Source of the DNA: Verrucomicrobiia bacterium | GTDB taxonomy: Bacteria; Verrucomicrobiota; Verrucomicrobiia; Limisphaerales; UBA11358 | Assembly (NCBI GenBank): GCA_025451535.1 | Contig: JANWKE010000100.1 | Location: 1-35,070, forward strand | Direction: 5' to 3' | DNA length: 35,070 nucleotides | Notes under the pieces: generated by a model | Told to the model about the DNA's origin: nothing | Seen by the model: only the letters and a program-made list of their open reading frames with translations | Database searches by the model: none | Shown here: one piece after another, positions 7,106-15,723 of the stretch | Layout of the letters: every line of letters begins with the position of its first letter | Position numbering within the stretch: the stretch's first letter is position 1 | Position numbers and translations under genes: made by a program

Positions 7106-10100
7106 ATGTTTCAATTGTCAAACCATCGCCGACAACTGCTCTTAAAATCAATGCCCCTGCTTTTGTCGGCGGCCAGCGTGTTGGTGTGCGGAGCCGAGGA
7201 CTTTTCGTCCCGCCCGAACGCAGCCAGCCTGGCGGTGAATTCTGGTCATTACGTGACGAACGTGGCGCAATTCAGAACCCTCTCCGACGCGGATTACCTG
7301 GCCGGGTGCGACTTCCGCCTGACCGGCGTTTTCACGCTGGTGGACACGAACCGCGATGTGGTGGTGTTGCAGGATGCAACCGGGGCGGCAGCCTTGAACT
7401 TTCACATTGGAAACCGGAACCTTCAGGTGGGGCAGTTTGTTGCGATTGATGGCACCAATTGCTGCCCCCTTTTTCGAAGCTTTCCAGATTATCCGTATTA
7501 CCCCTCGGGTCGGAATATTTGCAATTCATTCGAGGCTCCTCTGAACTGGGGCGAATACAACTTGACGCGGATGCGAGGCTATCTGCATCCCCAGGTCACG
7601 GGTGTTTACACCTTTTGGATAGCCAGCGATAACTCTTCAGAGTTGTGGTTGAGCCCGAACGCGGACCCATCCAAGGTCAGAAAAATCGCGTCCATCCCCC
7701 GTTTCGGCTGGGTGCTCGTACACGAATGGTCGCGATATCCATCCCAACGTTCAGAGCCGATACAACTGGAGGCTGGCAAGACTTATTACATTGAGGCGCT
7801 GCAGGAGCAAACCACCGTAGCCGAAAACCTCTCAGTCGCCTGGCAGGGACCCGGTCTGCCCAGATCGGTTATCAATGGCCCCTACCTCACTCCTTGGAAC
7901 ATAGACCGCCGCTCAACCGAAGCCGCAACCAACGGCATCCTGCGCGAATACTGGACCAATTACTGGGATGGTGATTTGAGCGGCATGGGCGGAGCGCACT
8001 CATTCGAATCGGCTTTGACCATCCAGGAAGTTGGGATTCGCCTTCATGGACCTGGAAAATTGCCAGAACCCGATCAAATTGCCGTGGCCCAGCCGTTGCC
8101 GGTTGAAAATAACTATCGCTGGGTGCAAGCGGAAGGAGTGGTGACCTTTAAGGCAGTAGCCGAAAATACCGCTACCCTGGAATTGTCTGACGGGCGGGCG
8201 CAGGTGCAAGTGCGCGTGAAGCACTGGAGCGACGAAATGTCGGGACAATTAGAACAGTCAAGCAACCTCGTCGTCCAGGTTGATGGAGTTTGTGAGGGAG
8301 TTTATGATCAAAATGGAACGCTGATGCCGGGGCTAATCTGGGCTTCGGCAGACAACAGCGTTTCCTTCCTCAAGACTGTCACGACAAATAAATTCACCCC
8401 GGCAAACCAACCTGCTCTGTCAACGGTTGCCTCCATTCCGGCCATGCAGGGCTTTTATGGAACCCGCGGCGTGACGACTTTTAACGATCGTGTCTTTGAC
8501 AAGCACTACATCTTTGTTCAAGAGGACAACACCGCCATGTTGGTTTCTCTCGATGACCTCGCTTTCAAAAACCAACTGGAAGTGGGGCAAGGTGTTGATC
8601 TTGGCGGCGCGCTGGAACCGGGCAAATACCTGCAGGTCATCACCCCGTTGGTCGTCACGGAACTCGGATGGTTTTCCATGCCCAAGCCCATTACCCATCC
8701 CCTGGGCGTCCCGAACCCGGCCAGCCTGGTGGGGAGATGGAGTGAACTTGAAGGCGTAATCCATTCGGTGAACACTAACGGAACCCTCACCATCGTGGGA
8801 AAAGACGGTCCCGCCTATCTCTGGCTGGGCAAGACAGCTGCCAATTACCTGGCCCGTTATGTGGATGCAGAAGTGTGCGCACGGGGCGTACTGATGCCAA
8901 ACATGCTGGAGGAACCGCTGTTGCTCATTCCGTCCCGCAATTTTCTCGATGTCAAAGAGGAAGCGCCAACAAATCCTTTCGACGTACCGAGGCATTCAAT
9001 CGCCTACCTCCTTTCCGAAGGAGTGGAATCTTCGTGGTCCCGTCGGGTGCGAGTGGTTGGTGAGGTCACCTATCAGGACGCCCGTTCATTTTTTATTCAG
9101 GACGCCTCGGGTGGAATTCGGGTGCGAACCACCGATGAACCGAAAGTGAAAACAGGGGAAACGGTTGAGGTGCTTGCATTCCCGGCGCTCAACGGTTTCA
9201 TCCATACCCTCACCGAACCGCTGATACGTCCATCCAGGTCAGTTGAGCATGTAAGTCCCAAGGATTTGGATTTGAACGAGGCGTTATCTTTAAAGCAGGG
9301 CGGCATTTTGCTTGGCGCCAGCGCTACGATGTTGGCTTGCACCACGAACGGGGAGAATCAAGTGCTGGAGCTTCAGGAACAACAGCACGTATTTGTGGCG
9401 ACCCTCGCAGCCAATCGACACAGATTGCCAGACATAGTTCCGGGCAGTCGCCTCCGGATCACCGGAGTTTGCGACGACGAACCAACTGCGTCCCTGTCGG
9501 CGGCGGCAAGGCCTGCGGGCGCACGACAAATCATGGCTTCGCTCAATATCCTGTTGCGCAGCCGGGAAGACGTGGCTGTGCTCAGCGGTCCTCCTTGGTG
9601 GACCTGGAAAAGAACCGCAACGCTGGTGGGGACACTGCTCACGATATTGGCGGTAACGTTGTTATGGATTCACCTGTTGCATCGCCGGTTGGAACGGCAG
9701 TACGCCTCCCAACTCGCATTCTCGCGGCAAGTTCTGGAAAGGCTGGAAGATGAGCGGCGGCGGATTGCCGTTAACTTGCACGACAGCCTGGGACAAACCT
9801 TGCTGGTAATCAAAAACCACGCCATGTTGGCGATGCAAGGCTCGCCGGAGGAAAACGGTCTGCGCCACCGTTTGGATGAGATTTCCGGCACCACGTCCCA
9901 AGCCATTGAGGAGGTGCGCCGGATTACTCATGGCTTGCGGCCTTACCAGTTGGATCGCTTAGGCCTGACCCAGGCGGTTCGCGCCTTGACCGACCGCGCC
10001 TCCAGGCACAATTCGATTTTATTCGCCAGCCGAATCGATGACATTGACGACCTGTTCGATAAAGATTCCGAAATCCACGTTTACCGAATCGTGCAAGAAG

Positions 10101-10369
10101 CCATCACCAACGTCGTCAAGCATTCTGCGGCCACGGAAGCGACGGTAGTCGTCAAGAAATGGGCAACGTTCGTTTCTCTTTCGATCCGGGACAACGGCCG
10201 AGGCTTTGATCCGGCGAGACAGTCTGCCCAACGGCACGACCTCGGGTATGGACTCAGCGGCATCGCTGAACGGGTGCGCATTCTTAAGGGGACCCTGGCG
10301 CTTGATTCCAAACCGGGTGAAGGCACCAGCTTGACCGTCGAAGTTCCATTCCCTAATCCACGACTATGA
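7106..10369 (+). CDS. Membrane sensor histidine kinase with extracytoplasmic PA14 domain
   Basis: The 1087-residue protein starts with a signal or anchor segment (about 1-29). A long exported region follows, with a PA14-like domain at about 140-250 (GVYTFWIASDNSSELWLS, IQLEAGKTYYIEALQ); PA14 domains often bind glycans. The stretch 270-830 holds several OB-fold-like beta units, of which TYQDARSFFIQDASGGIRV is the clearest. One transmembrane helix (836-858) joins it to the cytoplasmic kinase. The HisKA_3 dimerisation region has ERRRIAVNLHDSLGQ with phospho-acceptor His892. The ATPase domain has NVVKH (Asn1002), DNGRGFD (Asp1029) and GYGLSGIAERV. This is the NarL-partner type of kinase. It overlaps the response regulator gene by four bases (ATGA). 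From its neighbours it may sense polysaccharide fragments outside the inner membrane, but the ligand is unknown. Confidence 0.92.
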   Translation: MFQLSNHRRQLLLKSMPLLLSAASVLVCGAEDFSSRPNAASLAVNSGHYVTNVAQFRTLSDADYLAGCDFRLTGVFTLVDTNRDVVVLQDATGAAALNFHIGNRNLQVGQFVAIDGTNCCPLFRSFPDYPYYPSGRNICNSFEAPLNWGEYNLTRMRGYLHPQVTGVYTFWIASDNSSELWLSPNADPSKVRKIASIPRFGWVLVHEWSRYPSQRSEPIQLEAGKTYYIEALQEQTTVAENLSVAWQGPGLPRSVINGPYLTPWNIDRRSTEAATNGILREYWTNYWDGDLSGMGGAHSFESALTIQEVGIRLHGPGKLPEPDQIAVAQPLPVENNYRWVQAEGVVTFKAVAENTATLELSDGRAQVQVRVKHWSDEMSGQLEQSSNLVVQVDGVCEGVYDQNGTLMPGLIWASADNSVSFLKTVTTNKFTPANQPALSTVASIPAMQGFYGTRGVTTFNDRVFDKHYIFVQEDNTAMLVSLDDLAFKNQLEVGQGVDLGGALEPGKYLQVITPLVVTELGWFSMPKPITHPLGVPNPASLVGRWSELEGVIHSVNTNGTLTIVGKDGPAYLWLGKTAANYLARYVDAEVCARGVLMPNMLEEPLLLIPSRNFLDVKEEAPTNPFDVPRHSIAYLLSEGVESSWSRRVRVVGEVTYQDARSFFIQDASGGIRVRTTDEPKVKTGETVEVLAFPALNGFIHTLTEPLIRPSRSVEHVSPKDLDLNEALSLKQGGILLGASATMLACTTNGENQVLELQEQQHVFVATLAANRHRLPDIVPGSRLRITGVCDDEPTASLSAAARPAGARQIMASLNILLRSREDVAVLSGPPWWTWKRTATLVGTLLTILAVTLLWIHLLHRRLERQYASQLAFSRQVLERLEDERRRIAVNLHDSLGQTLLVIKNHAMLAMQGSPEENGLRHRLDEISGTTSQAIEEVRRITHGLRPYQLDRLGLTQAVRALTDRASRHNSILFASRIDDIDDLFDKDSEIHVYRIVQEAITNVVKHSAATEATVVVKKWATFVSLSIRDNGRGFDPARQSAQRHDLGYGLSGIAERVRILKGTLALDSKPGEGTSLTVEVPFPNPRL

Positions 10370-11019
10370 ATCAGGAAGTAACTGTGCTGATTGTGGATGA
10401 CCATCCCCTCCTCCGCCACGGGCTGCACGATGTCATCGCGCGCAATCCGCGCTTCAAGATCGTGGGCGAAGCGTCCGATGGGGAGGCGGCGCTGCAACAG
10501 ATGGCATGCCTGAAACCCCAAATCGCCATCCTTGACATTGATATGCCCCGGCTCAACGGGTTGGAAACGATTCGAGCGGTTCGGCAGCTGCCGTTTCCGG
10601 TTAAGGTGGTAATCCTGACGATGTATAATGAGGAAGACATGTTCAACGCCGCGATGGATTTGGGGGCGAAGGCCTACGTTTTGAAGGAGAACGCTGCAAA
10701 CGATATCCTGACGGCGCTGGAGAAGGTGGAGCGCGGCGAAAGTTTTATGAGTGCCTCGATGCTGGAGGCTGGAAAACGCCGGAGCGATCGGGTGCGGGAA
10801 TTGCTTTTGAGCAGACCGCAAATCGAGTCATTGACACCTGCAGAGCGACGCATTCTAAAGCTTGTGGGTGAAGATTACACCAGCAAAGAAATTGCCAACC
10901 GCCTCAACTTGAGCGTCAGAACCGTGGAAAACCATCGGCAGCACATCTGCGACAAATTAAAACTGCATGGAACCCACAGTTTGTTGAAATTCGCCTTTGA
11001 TAACAGCGCATACCTATAG
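10366..11019 (+). CDS. NarL/FixJ-family response regulator
   Basis: The protein has 217 residues. The receiver domain (about 5-125) has the acidic pair Asp11/Asp12, phospho-acceptor Asp57 (ILDIDMPRLNG), Thr85 and Lys107 (YVLKE). The LuxR-type helix-turn-helix (about 152-210) shows LTPAERRILKLV, TSKEIANRLNLSVRTVENH and the downstream recognition region. The start codon overlaps the stop of the kinase gene as ATGA, so the two are translationally coupled and should form a cognate pair. Response regulators of this class bind short inverted repeats as dimers. The 18-bp motif with a GTAAG/CTTAC arrangement found upstream of three nearby genes is a candidate target, but this link is inference. Confidence 0.95.
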   Translation: MNQEVTVLIVDDHPLLRHGLHDVIARNPRFKIVGEASDGEAALQQMACLKPQIAILDIDMPRLNGLETIRAVRQLPFPVKVVILTMYNEEDMFNAAMDLGAKAYVLKENAANDILTALEKVERGESFMSASMLEAGKRRSDRVRELLLSRPQIESLTPAERRILKLVGEDYTSKEIANRLNLSVRTVENHRQHICDKLKLHGTHSLLKFAFDNSAYL

Positions 11020-11609
11020 ACAACCATGCTGATGCAGGAGTCGGGAGTATAATCAGTGGACGAGTCTCGAATCAGCAGTTCGACATCAAGTCCCCTATGG
11101 ATGGAACCTGCGCCAGAGCCGGAAATGGCCTCCTGCCCGCCCGGGATTTCTGTGCTGCTGCCCTTGGTATTTGGAATAGCGGCGGACAGGTAAAGCAAGA
11201 ATGTTGCAAAAGCAACTTATCGGCCATGGTCAGGCAATCTCGCTCTCTACGCGTTGGATTATTTCAAGGTCGGCGAACCGAATGCGTCACAGCAAAACCA
11301 AGCGCCCAGACCTTGCGCCGATGAACCCGCGGGGCATTTCAGCTTCGCGCCGGTTCGATCCGCTGCCAAGAAAACTGGAACATGACGACACCGCTGGTAT
11401 CATTAAACCGTGTGCTGAACAACCGGCGTTGGCCCGATCCATCTTGGCAAGGACCCGGGTGTTGTTTGGTCTCCCATTCTGGTCCCACCGGTTGTCATTG
11501 GATACCCTCTTTTTTTACGCGCACACGAGCCAACCTCTAAACAATGGGAAATCAGTTTCAATCTGGTCAAAGCGCATGCCACCGTGTATAATTGATTTGT
11601 TCCATTAGC
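11020..11609. other. Gene-poor stretch between response regulator and sigma factor
   Basis: About 590 bp with no convincing gene. A GTG-started 45-codon frame (11056-11193) and a longer frame from 11201 lack recognisable features. No intrinsic terminator is evident after the response regulator. The last 50 bases contain a sigma-70-like promoter for the sigma factor gene. Confidence 0.6.
11564..11592 (+). promoter_or_regulatory. Sigma-70-type promoter upstream of the ECF sigma factor
   Basis: A perfect TATAAT lies at 11587-11592, with TGGTCA (four of six matches to the -35 consensus) at 11564-11569 and a 17-bp spacer. Transcription would start near 11600, leaving only about 10 nt before the ATG at 11610. 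Confidence 0.55.
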
Positions 11610-12167
11610 ATGAGCGCGATAACCCTGATGCTGCAGTCCGTCGGACGCGGTGAAAGTCGGGCGTCCGAGGAGCTGTTGCCGTTGGTGTATGATGAATTGC
11701 GTCATCTGGCGGAGGCACGCATGGCCCAGGAATCCGCCGGCCAGACCCTGCAGCCGACGGCGTTGGTGCACGAAGCCTGGCTCCGGCTGACGGCCGAGGG
11801 AGAACAGACCTGGCAAGACCGGGCGCATTTCTTCCGGGCCGCCGCCCTGGCCATGCGGCGCATTCTGGTGGACCGGGCCCGCCATAAGTCCAGCCTCAAG
11901 TGCGGCGGCAACCGGGAGCGGCTGGATATTGAGAACCTGGACCTCACCGCCGCGACCCCGGACGACAAAGTTCTACTGGTAGACGAGGCGCTCAGCCGGC
12001 TGGAAACCGAAGACCCGGAAAGCGCCAGGGTGGTCAGCCTCAAATTCTTTGGTGGACTGACCAACCTGGAAGTGGCCAAAACCCTGGACGTGACGGAACG
12101 TACTGTGGAACGCCAATGGGCATACGCCAAGGCGTGTCTTTATAAAATCATTCAGGAGGAAACTTGA
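11610..12167 (+). CDS. ECF-type RNA polymerase sigma factor paired with a Ser/Thr kinase
   Basis: The protein has 185 residues from the ATG at 11610; a TTG at 11592 in the same frame falls inside the promoter and was rejected. Region 2 is seen in LPLVYDELRHLAEARM, TLQPTALVHEAWLRL and HFFRAAALAMRRILVDRAR. Region 4 is seen in SLKFFGGLTNLEVAKTLDV followed by TERTVERQWAYAKACLY. This is the sigma subgroup common in Planctomycetes and Verrucomicrobia (TIGR02999-like), which has no classical anti-sigma factor and is often encoded next to a Ser/Thr kinase, as here (85 bp upstream of the kinase). The kinase may control it by phosphorylation, which is known for some such pairs and only inferred here. 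Target promoters are unknown. Confidence 0.93.
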   Translation: MSAITLMLQSVGRGESRASEELLPLVYDELRHLAEARMAQESAGQTLQPTALVHEAWLRLTAEGEQTWQDRAHFFRAAALAMRRILVDRARHKSSLKCGGNRERLDIENLDLTAATPDDKVLLVDEALSRLETEDPESARVVSLKFFGGLTNLEVAKTLDVTERTVERQWAYAKACLYKIIQEET

Positions 12168-12182
12168 AATCCAATTCTTTGA

Positions 12183-12219
12183 CGTATTCCCGAATGTCGG
12201 TTTTCGCGCCGGGAATACG
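12183..12219 (+). promoter_or_regulatory. Inverted repeat between sigma factor and kinase genes
   Basis: CGTATTCCCG (12183-12192) and CGGGAATACG (12210-12219) are perfect 10-bp complements around a 17-nt loop. It starts 16 nt after the sigma factor stop and ends 33 nt before the kinase start. There is no T run. It may be an operator or an attenuating hairpin that sets the sigma-to-kinase ratio. Confidence 0.55.
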
Positions 12220-12252
12220 CTTAATCTATTGTAGGACCGGGATCTGGGATTA

Positions 12253-14502
12253 ATGACACATTTGCGAGAAATCGAAAAGGCTTTGTTCGATGCGGCGCGG
12301 AACGTGAGCGACCCCGCCGTGCGCCAGGCGTTGCTGGATCAGACCTGCAACGGCAACCCGGCCTTGCGGACACGGATTGAAACCCTGCTGACGGTTCAAG
12401 AGCCGGCCGAAGAATTCTTTACGGTTCATGAACTGAAAGCTGAGGCGGCGGAAACTCCCAAGGCCGAAGCAAAGGCCCCGGATGACCTGACAGACGTTTC
12501 AGCAGTTGAACCGGCTGCGTCGGAAGGTCCCAACGCGCGTATCGGCCATTATCGGCTGTTGCAACGCATGGGCGAAGGCGGGTGCGGGGTGGTTTACCTG
12601 GCCGAACAGGAAGAGCCGCTCCGACGGCGGGTTGCGCTTAAAATCATCCGGCTGGGAATGGACACCGAGAACGTCATCGCCCGATTCGAGGCGGAACGGC
12701 AGGCGCTGGCGTTGATGGACCATCCGAATATTGCGCACGTGCTGGATGCCGGCGCAACCAACCTGGGCCGGCCCTATTTCGTGATGGAGCTGGTGCGCGG
12801 AGTCAAAATTACGGACTATTGCAATCAGCATCATCTGGACCTCCGCCAGCGCCTTGATTTATTCATTCAAGTTTGTCACGCCATCCAACATGCTCATCAA
12901 AAAGGGGTCATTCACCGCGACATCAAACCCTCGAACATTCTGGTTTCACTGCATGATGGCGTGGCGGTGCCGAAGGTGATTGATTTCGGCATTGCCAAAG
13001 CCACGGCGGGTCGGCTCGCCGACACTCCGGCGGTTACTGCCTACGGCCAGTTCATCGGCACTCCGGCCTATATGAGTCCCGAACAGGCCGAGCTGGGCGG
13101 GGTGGACGTTGATACACGCAGTGACATCTACAGCCTGGGAGCGCTGCTGTATGAACTGCTGACGGGCCGGACACCTTTTGATAACCGGCAACTGCTGGAT
13201 TCGGGCTGGGATGAAATGCGCCGAACCTTGCAGAAGAAGGAGCCGTTGCGGCCATCGAACCTGGTTGCCACCCTCCCGTCAGATGAGCTCCGGGCCATTG
13301 CCGGAAAGCGGGGCCTGGAACCGGCCCGGATGATCTGGCTCTTAAAGGGGGACCTGGACTGGATTGTCATGAAGGCGATGGAAAAGGACCGGTCACGACG
13401 GTATGAAACCGCCAACGGACTGGCAATGGACGTGACACGATATCTGAACAACGAGCCGGTCATGGCCCGTCCCCCCAGCCGAAGGTACCGGCTTCAAAAA
13501 TTGGTGCGCCGGAACCGCGCGGTCTTTGTTTCCATCGCGGCCATAGCCGCGACACTCGTCCTTGGCTTGGGCGCTTCAACCTGGCTTATGTTCCGGGAAC
13601 GGGAAGCCCGCCAGGAAGCCGAGCGGGGCCGTGCGAGCGAGGCCTTGTTGCGGCAGCAAGCCGAGGCACGAGCGGCCATTAGCCAGGCGGCGGCGTTGGT
13701 GGGCGAGAACCAGTTTGGCGCCGCGGACCAGTTGATGGCAAAAGTCACTTTTCCGGAAAACGGGCTGGGCGGCGAGGCGGTGTTCCGGCCCTTGGGCGAT
13801 TGGGCAGCGGTCCCGGGCCGCTGGCAACGTGCGGCCGAATATTTCAAATTGCTCGTGCGGGTGGACCAAATGGAAACGCCGGATGTCGCCACCCTGGACA
13901 GCACGCGCTGCGCCGTTGCCCTGATTGAAGCGGACGACACGCCGGGCTACGAGCGTTTCCGCCGCGAGATCATCGAGCGTTTTGCCAGCACCCGCTATCC
14001 AGTAGAGGCCGAACGGACGCTGAAAAACAGCCTGCTGTTGCCGGCGGACAGCACCATCATGGCGGCCCTGGCGCCCTTGGCCGACCTGGCCGCCAAGGCG
14101 GTGCCGACAGGCACTCCCACGCCGCTGGAGGAGCCGTGGCCGGGCGCCATCGCCTGGCGCTGTGATTCTCTGGCCCTGTGGAGTTATCGCCGGGCAGACT
14201 ACGCGGCAGCGGTCGGTTGGTGCCAGCGATGCCTGTCCTACGGAAACGACAATCCCGCCCGAGTCGCCACCGCCAATGCCATTCTGGCCATGTCCTATTC
14301 CCGGCTCGGCCAAGTCCAGAATGCGCGCAACGCCTTGGCCCTCAGTCGCAATCTTGTGGACAGCAACAGCGGGCAGGGAAATGGCGGGCAGGGATATTGG
14401 TTTGACTGGAGGCTCGACCAAATTCTCATGAACGAAGCCGTGACGCTGATCGAGCAGCCTCGTCCTGATCCAACAATGGAGGACATTCCCAGTCCAAAGT
14501 GA
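12253..14502 (+). CDS. Membrane Ser/Thr protein kinase (PknB-like) with C-terminal periplasmic domain
   Basis: The protein has 749 residues. After an acidic helical N-terminal extension (1-94) comes a full Hanks-type kinase domain (about 97-400): glycine loop MGEGGCGVVYLAE, Lys130 (VALKII), HRDIKPSN with catalytic Asp223, DFG at Asp244, GTPAYMSPEQ and DIYSLGALLYELLTG. A transmembrane helix lies at about 424-446, followed by a charged helical stretch (RQEAERGRASEALLRQQAEA) and a C-terminal region of about 270 residues that looks helical and TPR-like. All catalytic residues are present, so it should be active. It follows the ECF sigma factor gene and is its likely partner. The extracytoplasmic helical part may sense a signal or bind proteins; no ligand can be read from the sequence. 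Confidence 0.93.
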   Translation: MTHLREIEKALFDAARNVSDPAVRQALLDQTCNGNPALRTRIETLLTVQEPAEEFFTVHELKAEAAETPKAEAKAPDDLTDVSAVEPAASEGPNARIGHYRLLQRMGEGGCGVVYLAEQEEPLRRRVALKIIRLGMDTENVIARFEAERQALALMDHPNIAHVLDAGATNLGRPYFVMELVRGVKITDYCNQHHLDLRQRLDLFIQVCHAIQHAHQKGVIHRDIKPSNILVSLHDGVAVPKVIDFGIAKATAGRLADTPAVTAYGQFIGTPAYMSPEQAELGGVDVDTRSDIYSLGALLYELLTGRTPFDNRQLLDSGWDEMRRTLQKKEPLRPSNLVATLPSDELRAIAGKRGLEPARMIWLLKGDLDWIVMKAMEKDRSRRYETANGLAMDVTRYLNNEPVMARPPSRRYRLQKLVRRNRAVFVSIAAIAATLVLGLGASTWLMFREREARQEAERGRASEALLRQQAEARAAISQAAALVGENQFGAADQLMAKVTFPENGLGGEAVFRPLGDWAAVPGRWQRAAEYFKLLVRVDQMETPDVATLDSTRCAVALIEADDTPGYERFRREIIERFASTRYPVEAERTLKNSLLLPADSTIMAALAPLADLAAKAVPTGTPTPLEEPWPGAIAWRCDSLALWSYRRADYAAAVGWCQRCLSYGNDNPARVATANAILAMSYSRLGQVQNARNALALSRNLVDSNSGQGNGGQGYWFDWRLDQILMNEAVTLIEQPRPDPTMEDIPSPK

Positions 14503-14779
14503 CCTCTCCATTCCTCTACCACACCAGGCCTCTTTTGGGAGGCGAAGCACGTTTCCGGCACATTTTGCTCCCGGTTGGTGAGATCAGGCATTTGGCGCAC
14601 GATGGAGAAAAGTTCTGTCGCTATCAAGTTGTGTTACAGCCTTCTCCAGTCGCGCTGGACAGGCAAAACGGTCCAACGACGCACCGCGACACGCGTCGCC
14701 CCTGCCCATCGCCGTTTTTTATCCTCTAAAATTCCTGTCGGGTTCTGAATGCGAAATCCGCTTATCCAGATAGAATCCT

Positions 14780-15652
14780 ATGTTGTCGACCCTTGTTTTT
14801 GAACGGAATAAAGTTTCGGGAGGACGGAGTGCCTCTCAGAAAGACGGTGTGACGGTCGACTCCGGCGCTCCGAATCCACCAGGATTCACCCTGATCGAAT
14901 TGCTGGTCGTCATTGCCATTATTGCGATTTTGGCCGCGATTCTCCTCCCGGCGTTGGCTGCCGCCAAGGAGAAAGCCATTCGCACCCAATGCATGAACAA
15001 CCTGCATCAAATTGGCATCGCCCTGTTTGTGTATGCTGGCGACAACGCCACCAGTAACAAGTTGCCCGCGTATAACACTGCCACCGGCGCGAGTTGGGCT
15101 TGGGACATGCCTTGGGATGTCGGCAATCAAATGCTTCAGAGCGTGGGTGGAAACCCAAAAGCTTTTTACGATCCCGGAACCGCAATGCGGTTTACCGACG
15201 CAGACGACTTCGCCGGCTCCAACAGCCTTTGGAATTACAGCCCTGGCAACTTTCATGTCGCTGGTTATGTTTTCGCATTTTCGGGTCAGGCCTGTGACCT
15301 CAAACTGGCCGCTCAAAATACAACTTTACAGCCGGAATCCACCGCGAACCCGCAAAACAGCCTCTTGCCGCCAGTAAGGATTCCCGTTTCGGAGCGGGAA
15401 TTGTTCACGGATGCGACGATATCCACTCCGTCCTATGGCACCTACGCCAACCGCAACACTTACAACTACACGGAAATCGCCGGTGGTTTTTACAAACTTC
15501 ATACCAGTCCGCATCTGAACGGGCACTTTCCGTCCGGAGGCAATATTGGGTTCAAGGATGGGCATGTGTCATGGCGCAAATTTGACGATATGAATCAGTG
15601 GAGTTTTAAAGCCCCCCTCAGTCGTGGGGATCCTCCGAGTTTCTGGTGGTAA
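14780..15652 (+). CDS. Prepilin-like secreted protein, paralogue of 3980-4834
   Basis: The protein has 290 residues. The prepilin motif [20 protein letters not shown] begins at Gly35/Phe36, with the conserved Glu40 at position +5. The leader is rather long (35 residues), so a later start cannot be excluded, although no other ATG is available before the motif. The body has the same plan as its paralogue: [29 protein letters not shown], the C-terminal [11 protein letters not shown] and a final SFWW. Such proteins are abundant in Verrucomicrobia and Planctomycetes and are presumed to enter a type II secretion or pilus-like machine. No assembly genes are nearby. It sits 71 bp upstream of a PEP-CTERM gene, and the two could share a transcript. 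Confidence 0.9.
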   Translation: MLSTLVFERNKVSGGRSASQKDGVTVDSGAPNPPGFTLIELLVVIAIIAILAAILLPALAAAKEKAIRTQCMNNLHQIGIALFVYAGDNATSNKLPAYNTATGASWAWDMPWDVGNQMLQSVGGNPKAFYDPGTAMRFTDADDFAGSNSLWNYSPGNFHVAGYVFAFSGQACDLKLAAQNTTLQPESTANPQNSLLPPVRIPVSERELFTDATISTPSYGTYANRNTYNYTEIAGGFYKLHTSPHLNGHFPSGGNIGFKDGHVSWRKFDDMNQWSFKAPLSRGDPPSFWW

Positions 15653-15723
15653 CATTTAAAATTTAATTTGAACACCCTTAACCGAACGCAACTGAAAGCA
15701 ACCACGAACAACCACGTAGCACC

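Noticed and set aside
11056-11193. 45-codon GTG-started frame after the response regulator, with a short hydrophobic end
   Set aside because: No family resemblance, no start signal, and a longer open frame exists on the opposite strand. Neither is convincing.
11201-11608. 135-codon frame before the sigma factor
   Set aside because: It has no recognisable domain, its sequence is basic and low in secondary-structure pattern, and it overlaps the sigma factor promoter.
14503-14779. Possible terminator after the Ser/Thr kinase (T run near 14715 after a 6-bp GACGC-type stem)
   Set aside because: The stem is short and separated from the T run by about 18 bases, so it is too weak to call. The rest of the gap holds nothing visible.
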